Source: Microbispora hainanensis (lineage in GTDB: Bacteria > Actinomycetota > Actinomycetes > Streptosporangiales > Streptosporangiaceae). From it: a DNA stretch of 64,000 nt. The translations under genes were made by a program, and so were the position numbers. The stretch is from the NCBI RefSeq assembly GCF_006874475.1, contig NZ_VIRM01000028.1:1-64000 (forward strand), read 5' to 3'. This document shows, in pieces, positions 33,879 through 41,225 of the stretch (within the stretch, counting starts at the first letter, position 1; each line of letters begins with the position of its first letter). Below the pieces are notes generated by a model. It had not been told where the DNA came from. It ran no database searches and worked only from the letters and a program-made list of their open reading frames with translations.

Positions 33879-35429
33879 TTAACTGCCGAGGGGCGGTGCC
33901 ATTATGAGCTTCCATTGGTACATGTCCTTGTCCCGATTGAGGTCGATCAGCGAGATGCGTGTGAAGGTCATGGGAACGATCTCGGAATGCTGGCTGAGGG
34001 TCTCCCGGATCGGAGCCAAGGGCGATCCAGAGGTGTTGGCATAGGCGACGCTGACGTGCGGGTAGAAGCGGTTTTCGGCCTCGGGAACACGATCCTTGCC
34101 CCATACCCCCGCGATGCTCTCGCGGATGGCTCGGCGGACTGCGGCCACGGCCTCGGTTGGCCGGACTGGTAGGTGAACGCCCTCGGCGTCGGCGACCACT
34201 GGACCCAGCTCTACCGGGATAGGGCGGAGTTCGGCCATGCGCTCCGCAACTGCGATACCAATCGCTGTAAGGTCCTCGGCGCTCACCTCGTCCGCGAAGC
34301 CAACGCCTTGCAAGGTCATGTGCAGCCACTCGACCGGGATGGGATCGAGGACGCCCGTCTCTTCGAGATGAGGGCGCAGCCGCGCCGCGACCGCGTGCAG
34401 GGCGGGTTGATCGCCGACAGGGAAGTGCCAGGTGTAGAACGACCGGCCTTGCCGCCATCCTGGGCGCCACCACCAATGATTACGCATCCGCTCTTCGGGT
34501 TCCGCCACGAGATCACCCTTCCCGAGGCGCTCGGCCGTCGGACCGGAACGCCTTGATCCCCTCGTGGATTCCCTTCCCGTGGCCCCTGGTTGGTGCGCGG
34601 TTGCTATCTCGTCGAGCTTGAGCAGAAGGGGCGCTGCCGGCAGTTCCGCTGGCGTCTCCAGCACCGGCCGTAGGGCCTCGTTCGGTCCGTCCAAGGCCCC
34701 AGCGTCGATGTGGGCATCGCGTTTACGGCGAGTCGCGAGCGCGGGGATCGCGTCGATCATTTCTTGGGGCAGGCTGTCCCAATAGAGACCACGAGGTCTG
34801 CGAGGCGGTCCACATTCGATGACCTCGTCGGGCGTCACGATGAGATCGACGCGGAAGTCGTGGTCGGCCTCTGGCAGGTCACCAGGGACGACCTGCAGGG
34901 AATGCACCGTTGTCACGATCGTCGTGTCCGGGCTGATCAACCCGGCCTCGTGTAACAGCGCTACCTCGATGTCGGAGTAGCCGGCGCCCTTACCGAGCCG
35001 GACGCCTTGCCGGTTCACGGCGACGCTGCCGCACACGATCAGGTCAACCGGCCGCATCTCCTCTACATCGACTCTGCGTGCCATGGTTGCGGCGACCTTG
35101 CTGGATGCAGCCTCGGTAGCGGGCACCGTCAGCGCTGCCGGGTCCAGGAGATAGAACGGCTGTGCTTCGGCCAGCTTGGGTACGGCCATGTAGACGAGCT
35201 TGTCTTCGGCCAGGGCCCGCGCCCGTACGGGAAGCTGCGCCTTGTCCGGGACGGCCTTGATAACCGCCGCCTCCTGCCAGATCGATAGCGTCGCGAGCAG
35301 TTGAGCCGCGTCCTCGGCTCCGACGAATGCCGGGATGCGACCGCGAACACCGGGTGGGACGACGCGCTCCTGCTCCAAGAGTGCCCACACGCGCTCCCGG
35401 ACCTCTTGCTTGGCCTGGTCTTTCACCAT
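33879..35429 (-). CDS. Fusion: 5-formyltetrahydrofolate cyclo-ligase-like and LigT 2H phosphodiesterase-like
   Basis: A 516-residue two-domain protein. Residues 1-230 resemble 5-formyltetrahydrofolate cyclo-ligase (MTHFS) proteins: VRERVWALLEQERVV, DLIVCGSVAVNRQGVRLGKG, GYSDIEVALL and VTTVHSLQV. After a charged linker, residues from about 310 form a LigT/2'-5' RNA ligase-like domain with both H-x-T/S motifs (WLHMTLQG and YPHVSVAY), the catalytic pair of 2H phosphoesterases. Thus one half may be enzymatically unrelated to the other. ATG 35429 is chosen over GTG 35438 because AAGGGTG lies eight bases before it. It is 12 bases downstream of the XRE regulator and probably co-transcribed. Confidence 0.75.
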   Translation of the reverse strand: MVKDQAKQEVRERVWALLEQERVVPPGVRGRIPAFVGAEDAAQLLATLSIWQEAAVIKAVPDKAQLPVRARALAEDKLVYMAVPKLAEAQPFYLLDPAALTVPATEAASSKVAATMARRVDVEEMRPVDLIVCGSVAVNRQGVRLGKGAGYSDIEVALLHEAGLISPDTTIVTTVHSLQVVPGDLPEADHDFRVDLIVTPDEVIECGPPRRPRGLYWDSLPQEMIDAIPALATRRKRDAHIDAGALDGPNEALRPVLETPAELPAAPLLLKLDEIATAHQPGATGRESTRGSRRSGPTAERLGKGDLVAEPEERMRNHWWWRPGWRQGRSFYTWHFPVGDQPALHAVAARLRPHLEETGVLDPIPVEWLHMTLQGVGFADEVSAEDLTAIGIAVAERMAELRPIPVELGPVVADAEGVHLPVRPTEAVAAVRRAIRESIAGVWGKDRVPEAENRFYPHVSVAYANTSGSPLAPIRETLSQHSEIVPMTFTRISLIDLNRDKDMYQWKLIMAPPLGS

Positions 35430-35441
35430 TGCGATCACCCT

Positions 35442-36689
35442 TCAGGCAGCGACGAGCGCAAACAACCGGTCGAACACATCTCGAACAATCGGCATTTCCC
35501 GCCATGGCTGAAGCTCGCGGCCCGCACTGAACACGACGTTCAGCCCACCGCCACCCCGTGTCGTTTCTATGAGGTCGATGGCGGCGTGGAGCGACGCCGC
35601 TGCCATTTCAAGGTCCCCTTGTCGAAGGCGAGCAAGAGCCAGGTTGCCGAGCACGATCGCTTGGGATTTCGGACGATCCTGGAGGGACTGAGCAGCGCTT
35701 TCGAGCATCGATTCCGCTCGCTTGGCGTCGTTGAGGAGCAGGTAGCACGAGCCGGCGAGCCGGCCATGCTGGGCAGGTGAGAACATCTCGATCGCTGCGT
35801 CTACCGGGCTGATCTGCTCGAAGCACGTCTCGGATTCACCCAAAGCGTGTTCGCAGTCCGATCGCCGTCCAAGCATCGAGTATGCCTCGGCGACGTGGAG
35901 CAGTCCAAGACCCCGCAGCACCAGGCTGCTGTGCGCGGCGCGGTCGGCTGCCTGCAAGGCCAGGTCGAGCGCGACTTGCGGTTTCTTCTCCGTGTAGAGC
36001 GAGACGAAGCTCATACGCAGGAGCGCATGCCCTTCGGCGGCCCCATCCCGAATCTGCCTCGCTGCCGCTATTGCCTGAGCAAGGTAAGCGCGGGTGGTCG
36101 CGTGATCGCGTCGTTGGGAGGTATCCCAGACGAGTTGCCCCATAAGCGTCGCGGCTTCAACTTCCACCGTGCATAGCTCGCGCTGTACGAGGCTGGAAGA
36201 GGCGTGCGTTCGGAGGAAGGCCACTTGACCGAAGTACCGCCCGGCCTCCACCAGCAATGATGCTGCCGAGACGTTGTCGTACCGCGCAGCCAGGGCGTGA
36301 ACCCGCTCGCGTACGTGTGCGACCGCAACCAGATCGACGCTACCCGGACGCTCCATCACATAGTTCAGCCGCTCGTCGGCCGATGCTCTGTATTCGTCGG
36401 GCAGACTCTCCCGTGCTTCGTTGCCGGGCGATATTCGCTCGCCAAAGAGGTCTTCCTCGCTCACCGCGAAGGCTCGCGTGTACAGCAGCCGGTAGGGATC
36501 GCGCGGCTGGTTGTGACCAGCTTCGTACGCCTTGATCCGGCGAACGATCGTCTCCCGGCAGGGAAGGCCCTTGCGCGTCTCGTCGTCAGCGGCCTCGACG
36601 AGACGGCGGGCCATCTCCTTCTGACTCCACAGCCGGCTGCGCCGCTCGGCGCGTAGCCGTACGGCCCATGGGGGGAGTTCGGCGTCCAC
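35442..36689 (-). CDS. XRE-family regulator with TPR-like C-terminal half
   Basis: A 415-residue protein. Residues 1-75 form an XRE helix-turn-helix (WAVRLRAERRSRLWSQKEMA then TIVRRIKAYEAGHNQPRDPY). The rest is repeated helical pairs of TPR character (SASLLVEAGRYFGQVAFLR, GLLHVAEAYSMLGRRSDCEH, ALARLRQGDLEMAAASLHAA), as in many actinobacterial regulators. Start is GTG 36689, with AAAAAGG at suitable spacing; a GTG at 36698 is the alternative. The longer frame to 37526 crosses genes on the other strand and is rejected. It faces the small-gene cassette at 36868 divergently. Confidence 0.8.
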   Translation of the reverse strand: MDAELPPWAVRLRAERRSRLWSQKEMARRLVEAADDETRKGLPCRETIVRRIKAYEAGHNQPRDPYRLLYTRAFAVSEEDLFGERISPGNEARESLPDEYRASADERLNYVMERPGSVDLVAVAHVRERVHALAARYDNVSAASLLVEAGRYFGQVAFLRTHASSSLVQRELCTVEVEAATLMGQLVWDTSQRRDHATTRAYLAQAIAAARQIRDGAAEGHALLRMSFVSLYTEKKPQVALDLALQAADRAAHSSLVLRGLGLLHVAEAYSMLGRRSDCEHALGESETCFEQISPVDAAIEMFSPAQHGRLAGSCYLLLNDAKRAESMLESAAQSLQDRPKSQAIVLGNLALARLRQGDLEMAAASLHAAIDLIETTRGGGGLNVVFSAGRELQPWREMPIVRDVFDRLFALVAA

Positions 36690-36867
36690 TGCGTGCACCT
36701 TTTTCGTCAGACCGGGGGCGTCCTGACCGCCCTTAGTGTCCCCTACCAACATCTGTGATGGAGAGATTACGCACTGTTGTACTTGGAGGTGACGACGCGA
36801 ACAAGCGGGGTCCGCAGGCGTTGCGACCGCCGTGCGGACCCCTTGATCAGGATGGTGGTCCTGACCC
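36690..36867. promoter_or_regulatory. Divergent region with strong hairpin
   Basis: The 178-base gap between the XRE gene (minus) and the small-gene cassette (plus) contains a 10-base perfect inverted repeat, GGGGTCCGCA (36807-36816) and TGCGGACCCC (36833-36842), with a further short stem inside. It would form a stable hairpin in the leader of the 36868 gene. It may be an attenuator, an operator for the XRE protein, or a terminator for a transcript entering from the left. Confidence 0.5.
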
Positions 36868-37086
36868 ATGACAAAGAGTAGAACCGTCGCCGCCGCCCGG
36901 CCGGTGTTCGCCGGGTGGCGGATCATGCGGAGCGACGCCGGGCGGTTGTGGGCGACGCGCGAGCGGCCGTTCCCCGCGGCCGTGGAGGAGGCGGGCGCGC
37001 ACCGCACGGTCGACGCCGACGACCTGGTCGAACTGTGCCAGGTGATCGCCGTACAGGAGGGCCTCGCCGAGCAGGCGGCCCGGTGA
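36868..37086 (+). CDS. Small hypothetical protein
   Basis: A 72-residue protein (MTKSRTVAAARPVFAGWRIM opening) ending in a helical acidic region, VDADDLVELCQVIAVQEGLA. No known motif is seen. Its TGA overlaps the GTG of the next gene as GTGA, which supports translation. Such small genes next to XRE regulators are common in actinomycetes. Function unknown. Confidence 0.6.
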   Translation: MTKSRTVAAARPVFAGWRIMRSDAGRLWATRERPFPAAVEEAGAHRTVDADDLVELCQVIAVQEGLAEQAAR

Positions 37087-37418
37087 CCGCGCCTGCCGCG
37101 GTGCTCGACGTCACCGCCGCGGAAGAGGACGGCGACGAGGACTGTCCGGGTGTGTCGCCGCATCCGGCCGTGCCGCGCCCCGGCTGGACGAGGCTGTGGT
37201 GGATCGAGGAGAGCCTCGGCCGCGACCGGGTCGTCGCCCACACCTGCGCCTGCCAGATGACCTCCTACGAACTGGTCCGCTGCGGCGGCCTCTACCAGTT
37301 CCGCCGCCACGCCTTCGCTCGTCACGATGTGCCGCCGGTGTCCTGGACGGCCCGCTGCTGGCGGCGCGAGGAGGCCTACGGCTGGTGGCGCCGCCTGCTC
37401 GCCGGCCAGGCCCGATAA
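37083..37418 (+). CDS. Small Trp-rich hypothetical protein
   Basis: A 111-residue protein starting with GTG at 37083, coupled to the preceding gene. It is rich in Trp and Arg and carries two Cys in AHTCACQMTSYELVRCGG. The core WWIEESLGRDRVVAHTC and QFRRHAFARH could be a small binding fold. No family was recognised with confidence. A hairpin follows its stop. Confidence 0.6.
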   Translation: MTAPAAVLDVTAAEEDGDEDCPGVSPHPAVPRPGWTRLWWIEESLGRDRVVAHTCACQMTSYELVRCGGLYQFRRHAFARHDVPPVSWTARCWRREEAYGWWRRLLAGQAR

Positions 37419-37423
37419 AGGCT

Positions 37424-37456
37424 CCCGCCGATCATGCGAACGCTGTGTTCGGCGGG
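37424..37456 (+). terminator. Hairpin after the Trp-rich gene
   Basis: CCCGCCGA (37424-37431) pairs with TCGGCGGG (37449-37456) around a 17-base loop, six bases after the stop. There is no T-run, as is often the case in high-GC actinomycetes. Confidence 0.45.
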
Positions 37457-37564
37457 GTCTGGGCGGCCTGCCGCACACCTGAGGGGGTTTGGCGGCAGGC
37501 CGCCCGCTGCAGAGGAACCCGTCCACACGAGGCGGGGACGGAACGACAAGGAAGAAGGAATGGG

Positions 37565-37783
37565 ATGACCGACCTGTACGAGCGTGACCTGGCCGGGGTG
37601 CGGTTCCGCCGGCTGTGCGGCGGCAACCAGCAAGAACAGGAGCAGGAGACCTGCGTCGAGATCGCCCCGATCCCCGGCGCGGCGGACGCCTTCGCCCTGC
37701 GTGACAGCAAGAACCCCAACGCCGGGACGCTTCGCTTCACCGGCGACGAACTCCGCGCCGCCGGGATGACCGCCCTCCTGTAG
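37565..37783 (+). CDS. DUF397 family protein
   Basis: A 72-residue protein with the DUF397 pattern, although it is more divergent than usual: CVEIAPIPGAADAFALRDSK then NPNAGTLRFTGDELRA near the C-terminus. DUF397 proteins in streptomycetes pair with XRE regulators of the WhiJ type and influence development or antibiotic production. Here an XRE gene lies about 1 kb away in divergent orientation. ATG 37565 has GGAAGAAGGAA just upstream. A strong terminator hairpin follows. Confidence 0.75.
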   Translation: MTDLYERDLAGVRFRRLCGGNQQEQEQETCVEIAPIPGAADAFALRDSKNPNAGTLRFTGDELRAAGMTALL

Positions 37784-37795
37784 CCCTACGAGGCC

Positions 37796-37838
37796 GGGTG
37801 CGGCCCCTGCCCGGTGATAGCAGGCAGGGACCGCACCC
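37796..37838 (+). terminator. Strong hairpin terminator after the DUF397 gene
   Basis: GGGTGCGGCCCCTGCC (37796-37811) and GGCAGGGACCGCACCC (37823-37838) form a 16-base stem with one mismatch and an 11-base loop, starting 12 bases after the stop. It is the best hairpin in this region. Confidence 0.75.
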
Positions 37839-37867
37839 CACTGTAACCACCACGTCCGAGAGGCCTC

Positions 37868-38287
37868 ATGCACCTGCACTGCTACTCCTGGACGGGAGTC
37901 GGCGACGACCGCCGCAACGAGGCCGAACGCCGCCCGCCTCCGCCGTCCGGCGACCCCGGGCCGTTCCTGGCCTCACCGCTGCCACCGATGCGTACGTGCG
38001 ACTGGCTGCTGAAGCCACGCAACCGCATCGACGCCTCGCCAGGGTCGGTAGGGGAGGCACTGGAGTGGCTGACCGGGCGCTACCGCGCCGCCGAGCCGCA
38101 GTTCCTGCGCACGGAGGACGAGGCGCGCATCGGGCTTGGCCTGCGCCTGGAGAACGCGGGGGAGTCCCTGTCCGCCGGAGTCGATGTGCAGTGGGGCATC
38201 TGGCTGCGGGGCGGCCGGTTCGTCACCTGCGCCGTCATCTGCTGCTCCCCGAACCGCGACGCCGCCCACCGCTGCCCCGCCACCTGA
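37868..38287 (+). CDS. Hypothetical protein
   Basis: A 139-residue protein. ATG 37868 follows GAGAGG. The middle (LEWLTGRYRAAEPQFLRTED) and the end (VDVQWGIWLRGGRFVTCAVI) look like a folded alpha/beta domain; the N-terminus is Pro-rich. Codon use at third positions fits a real gene. No family is recognised. It lies between the DUF397 gene and the DUF6879-like pair on the same strand. Confidence 0.55.
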   Translation: MHLHCYSWTGVGDDRRNEAERRPPPPSGDPGPFLASPLPPMRTCDWLLKPRNRIDASPGSVGEALEWLTGRYRAAEPQFLRTEDEARIGLGLRLENAGESLSAGVDVQWGIWLRGGRFVTCAVICCSPNRDAAHRCPAT

Positions 38288-38699
38288 ACCGCCCTCCCGG
38301 CCGGTCTCCGGTCACGGCCGGCGTTTCGGGTCGCCGTCGTTCGTGGTCGGCGGGCGCAAGCTCTCTGCAAATCGGCAGGTAGGGCAGGACTATCTGATTC
38401 TCTTCTGGTCAGAAAAGTGGAAACGGGCAAAAGAGGACGCTGTCCTATTTGTGTATGCGGCGGCTGTAGCCGCGTGGATACTTCACGCGTGCCAATCTCT
38501 ATCGCAGGCCATGCGATCACTGTTGCATGGGCAATCCCTGGGGCATAGGATGCCTGCGACAGGTCGAGTGACAGCAATAAATCCGCGATATGCGGATGCT
38601 TCCCGCCTACTTTTAGTGGCCTCCACGGTCGATGCTTGCCCGTTCTGTCATCCCGTGCGACACTCGGGGCAACCCGTATCGGCGGAAAAGAGGTATGTC
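38288..38699. other. Gene-free stretch
   Basis: These 412 bases hold no convincing gene. CCGGCCG (38297-38303) and CGGCCGG (38315-38321) form a terminator-like hairpin for the preceding gene. The rest is AT-richer than its surroundings and probably includes a promoter for the 38700 gene, which I could not place. Confidence 0.5.
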
Positions 38700-38969
38700 G
38701 TGTCTCGTCCATGGGAAGCCGACGCTACGGCGGAGCTTCGGAGACGTCTCGGCAAATCCGCGCTCGAACTGGGTGAAACGACCGGCAGCCCGTCGTGTCC
38801 TGACATCTGGGAGCTGTCCAACGGAGATATCGCCATAATCGGCCGCGATCTCACCCATGCCTATGCTGACCGGCTCCCATCGGGCGTGAGCGTCGGCGAC
38901 GACGAGCGCCTGGTCGTCATTCCCCGCACCATGATCGTCGCCGCCAAGCCGGATATCCCAGATGCTTAG
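38700..38969 (+). CDS. Small hypothetical protein coupled to a DUF6879-like gene
   Basis: An 89-residue protein (VSRPWEADATAELRRRLGKS opening). The core CPDIWELSNGDIAIIGRDLT and LVVIPRTMIVAAKPDI matches the small partner proteins often found directly before DUF6879 genes in actinomycetes. GTG 38700 was chosen because AAAGAGG lies about six bases upstream; longer frames reach into non-coding DNA. Its stop overlaps the next gene by eight bases. Confidence 0.7.
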   Translation: MSRPWEADATAELRRRLGKSALELGETTGSPSCPDIWELSNGDIAIIGRDLTHAYADRLPSGVSVGDDERLVVIPRTMIVAAKPDIPDA

Positions 38970-39582
38970 GAATGTGGCCGAGGCGGAGGCCGTCACGCTG
39001 ACCTCGGAAGAGTACCTCTCCGACTTCTGGCCATACTTCCAAAGATTGCAGGATGTCTTTTGGAAGCTGGAGACCTATCAGAGTTTCCGGGAGCCGGACG
39101 ACTCCAGCTGGCAGGCGTTCGACTCGGGGGACTGGAACCAAGCCATACGTCTCATCGACGAACGTCGCGAAGAGATCCAGGAACCTGTCAAACAGGTGCA
39201 TGGATTTGAAATGCGGCGAGTGCGTATCGTCGAAAAACCTTTCACTCCGTATATCCAGTGGGAACTCTATTACATTCGCCATCGGGCGCAGGCTGGTGAA
39301 GATATTCGGGTCCTCGACTCGGATCTCCTGCCGGCTCACGGGTTCACCTACCGCTTGCCTGAGCTGGTGATATTGGATTCGTTGGTGATGTACGAGGTCC
39401 TCTACACACAGGACGGCACGCTCGCGGGAGCAAGGAAGATCGTAGACAGAGCTTTGATCGAGTCTTGCCGACGCGACGTGGAGAGCTTGTTCATCGTGGG
39501 TCGGGATCTGCTTCCCTATCTGAACGAGGAACGCGCGGTTCTTCCTCCGCCTCTGCAACAGTCCGGCACTCCCATCGCCTGA
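38962..39582 (+). CDS. DUF6879-like protein
   Basis: A 206-residue protein resembling the DUF6879 family: SDFWPYFQRLQDVFWKLETY, FEMRRVRIVEKPFTPYIQWE, and DFxx-type IRVLDSD segments, ending near LLPYLNEERAVLPPP. Members are common and often multicopy in filamentous actinomycetes; their function is unknown, though they sit beside regulators. The gene overlaps the small gene before it and is followed five bases later by the DUF6082-like gene, so the three probably form one unit. Confidence 0.7.
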   Translation: MLRNVAEAEAVTLTSEEYLSDFWPYFQRLQDVFWKLETYQSFREPDDSSWQAFDSGDWNQAIRLIDERREEIQEPVKQVHGFEMRRVRIVEKPFTPYIQWELYYIRHRAQAGEDIRVLDSDLLPAHGFTYRLPELVILDSLVMYEVLYTQDGTLAGARKIVDRALIESCRRDVESLFIVGRDLLPYLNEERAVLPPPLQQSGTPIA

Positions 39583-39587
39583 TCCAA

Positions 39588-40394
39588 ATGAATCAGCGAC
39601 GTCCGATCACTCGCATGGCCGGTGCCATCGGTCGTCGCTTCGTCATCAGCACAATCCTCTTCGTGTCCATCATTCTCATCGCCGTTCTCGTCATCTCCTC
39701 GCCACTGTTTCTCGACGCGCTGAAAGCCAAGCGTGACGACTGGTTGCTGTTGAGCAACATAGGGCAGACCTATGGAGTGGCGTCCGCGCTCTTGTCGGTC
39801 TTCGCCCTGATCGGTGTGTCGTTCTCTTTGATTCTGCAGGCGAGAGAGACCAAGGCCACTCGTGAACAGGCCTTGCGAGCGCTGCACGGCGACCCGATGA
39901 GAATGGCGATGGACGACCCGCTTTATCGTGCATGTTGGGGGCCCTTCTTCTCTGCGAATGAGGAGGACGGTCAAAAGGCGCACATGTACGTCAACATGAT
40001 TTTCAATCACTGGCTGCTCATGTGGGAGCTGCGCGCGATCACCGAAACGCATCTGCGGGAGATTTCTCGCACGGTCCTCGAAGGGCCGATCGGCCGAAGG
40101 TTCTGGCAAGACGTCAGAGCGTTGCGCATGTCGAGCTCGGGCACGCGTCGGGAGCGCCGTTTCAACCGGATCATCGACGCCGAATACCAAGAAGTCGTTC
40201 GCCTGAACCCGATCGCCCCTGTCTGGGAGCCGCCCGGCAGCGCCGATCCGCTTCCTCATACCAAGGAGAACATCGAACGGCGCTTCGTAAGTGAGGCCAA
40301 TTTGACGCGATTGCTCGCTGTGCTGGGTGTCGTGCTCGTCATCGAGATCCTGCGCAAGATGGCAGCATCCATGTCCCGGCAGCGGCGCACGTGA
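39588..40394 (+). CDS. DUF6082-like membrane protein
   Basis: A 268-residue protein with two N-terminal membrane helices (about 20-42, FVISTILFVSIILIAVLVIS; and about 60-85, GVASALLSVFALIGVSFSLI) and a hydrophobic C-terminal segment (LLAVLGVVLVIEIL). The cytosolic region between carries DPLYRACWGPFFSANEEDGQ and MWELRAITETHLREI, the hallmarks of the actinobacterial DUF6082 family. ATG 39588 is five bases after the upstream stop; a longer frame overlaps that gene. No function is known. Confidence 0.7.
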   Translation: MNQRRPITRMAGAIGRRFVISTILFVSIILIAVLVISSPLFLDALKAKRDDWLLLSNIGQTYGVASALLSVFALIGVSFSLILQARETKATREQALRALHGDPMRMAMDDPLYRACWGPFFSANEEDGQKAHMYVNMIFNHWLLMWELRAITETHLREISRTVLEGPIGRRFWQDVRALRMSSSGTRRERRFNRIIDAEYQEVVRLNPIAPVWEPPGSADPLPHTKENIERRFVSEANLTRLLAVLGVVLVIEILRKMAASMSRQRRT

Positions 40395-40520
40395 ACCCGC
40401 CCCTCATTGGGAAACGCCTCACGGCGTCTGCGCAATGAAACATGCAGAGCCTGTCACGTCACCACCATTGCCGACGGACTGTGGCCCCGAGCTGTTTCCT
40501 TCGCTCGACGGGCTCGCCAC

Positions 40521-41027
40521 TCAGGGCTGCCAGGCGTCCTGGTAGTCGTCGTGCCAGTCGTACGCGGCAGCCTCCAGCTTGAGCAGGTGCTCCGCCTGGA
40601 GGTGCTCCTCGACCGTCAGGTAGAGGCCGTGGACGAGCACGGACTCCAGAAAATCCATGCGGTCCCGTTTCGCGGCCAGATCCCGCTCTGCCTTGTGGGT
40701 GCCGGGCTCCCCGGCGTCCGTAGCACTGTCTGCCTGGTCCAAGCCCTCCTCGATGCGAGCGCGCAAGAACGCGATCAACCTCGCGAACGCGGCTCCCGCC
40801 TCGTGCGCGCGAGCCCTGCCTGTGCCGGCCATGGTCCCCGGGTAGGGAGCGGCCAGGGTGGGCGCGTCCGTGCTCGCGAGGTCCGTGCAGGGGAACCGTC
40901 GCCGGAGCGCTTCCCCGTCGATCGGCTCTTCCTCGCCGCCGGCGAGGGCGGCCCCGAGAAGCTCTGCCGCGAGCAGGGGGCGGGCGCGGACGAGCTCCAG
41001 GAGCGCTCCGCGGTCGATCGCTGTCAT
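40521..41027 (-). CDS. DUF6221-like hypothetical protein
   Basis: A 168-residue helical protein ending with the pattern AERDLAAKRDRMDFLESVLV and a C-terminal YDWHDDYQDAWQP, much like the DUF6221 family, which ends with a position such as Y-x-W-H-x-x-Y-x-x-x-W. The N-terminal half is Ala/Arg-rich. Divergent from drmA with a 198-base gap. Function unknown. Confidence 0.55.
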   Translation of the reverse strand: MTAIDRGALLELVRARPLLAAELLGAALAGGEEEPIDGEALRRRFPCTDLASTDAPTLAAPYPGTMAGTGRARAHEAGAAFARLIAFLRARIEEGLDQADSATDAGEPGTHKAERDLAAKRDRMDFLESVLVHGLYLTVEEHLQAEHLLKLEAAAYDWHDDYQDAWQP

Positions 41028-41225
41028 GGCCAGGAGGTTACAGCCGGTAATCGGGCGTACGTCGAAGGGCGATGACCTGCTCGGGATCGTTGTCTCCTCC
41101 TCGGTAGAAGGAGTCTCAACCGGCGATCGAGCGCAACCTTACGATCCGGCCACGCGTCATGCAGATGCTTACCAAGAGCAACTAACGTTGCGTCAAAGAT
41201 CAGGCGAGGGAAGGACACCCCCCAC

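Noticed and set aside
37087-37526. N-terminal extension of the XRE gene on the minus strand to 37526
   Set aside because: It would cover plus-strand small genes, and the HTH begins naturally at GTG 36689 with a ribosome site.
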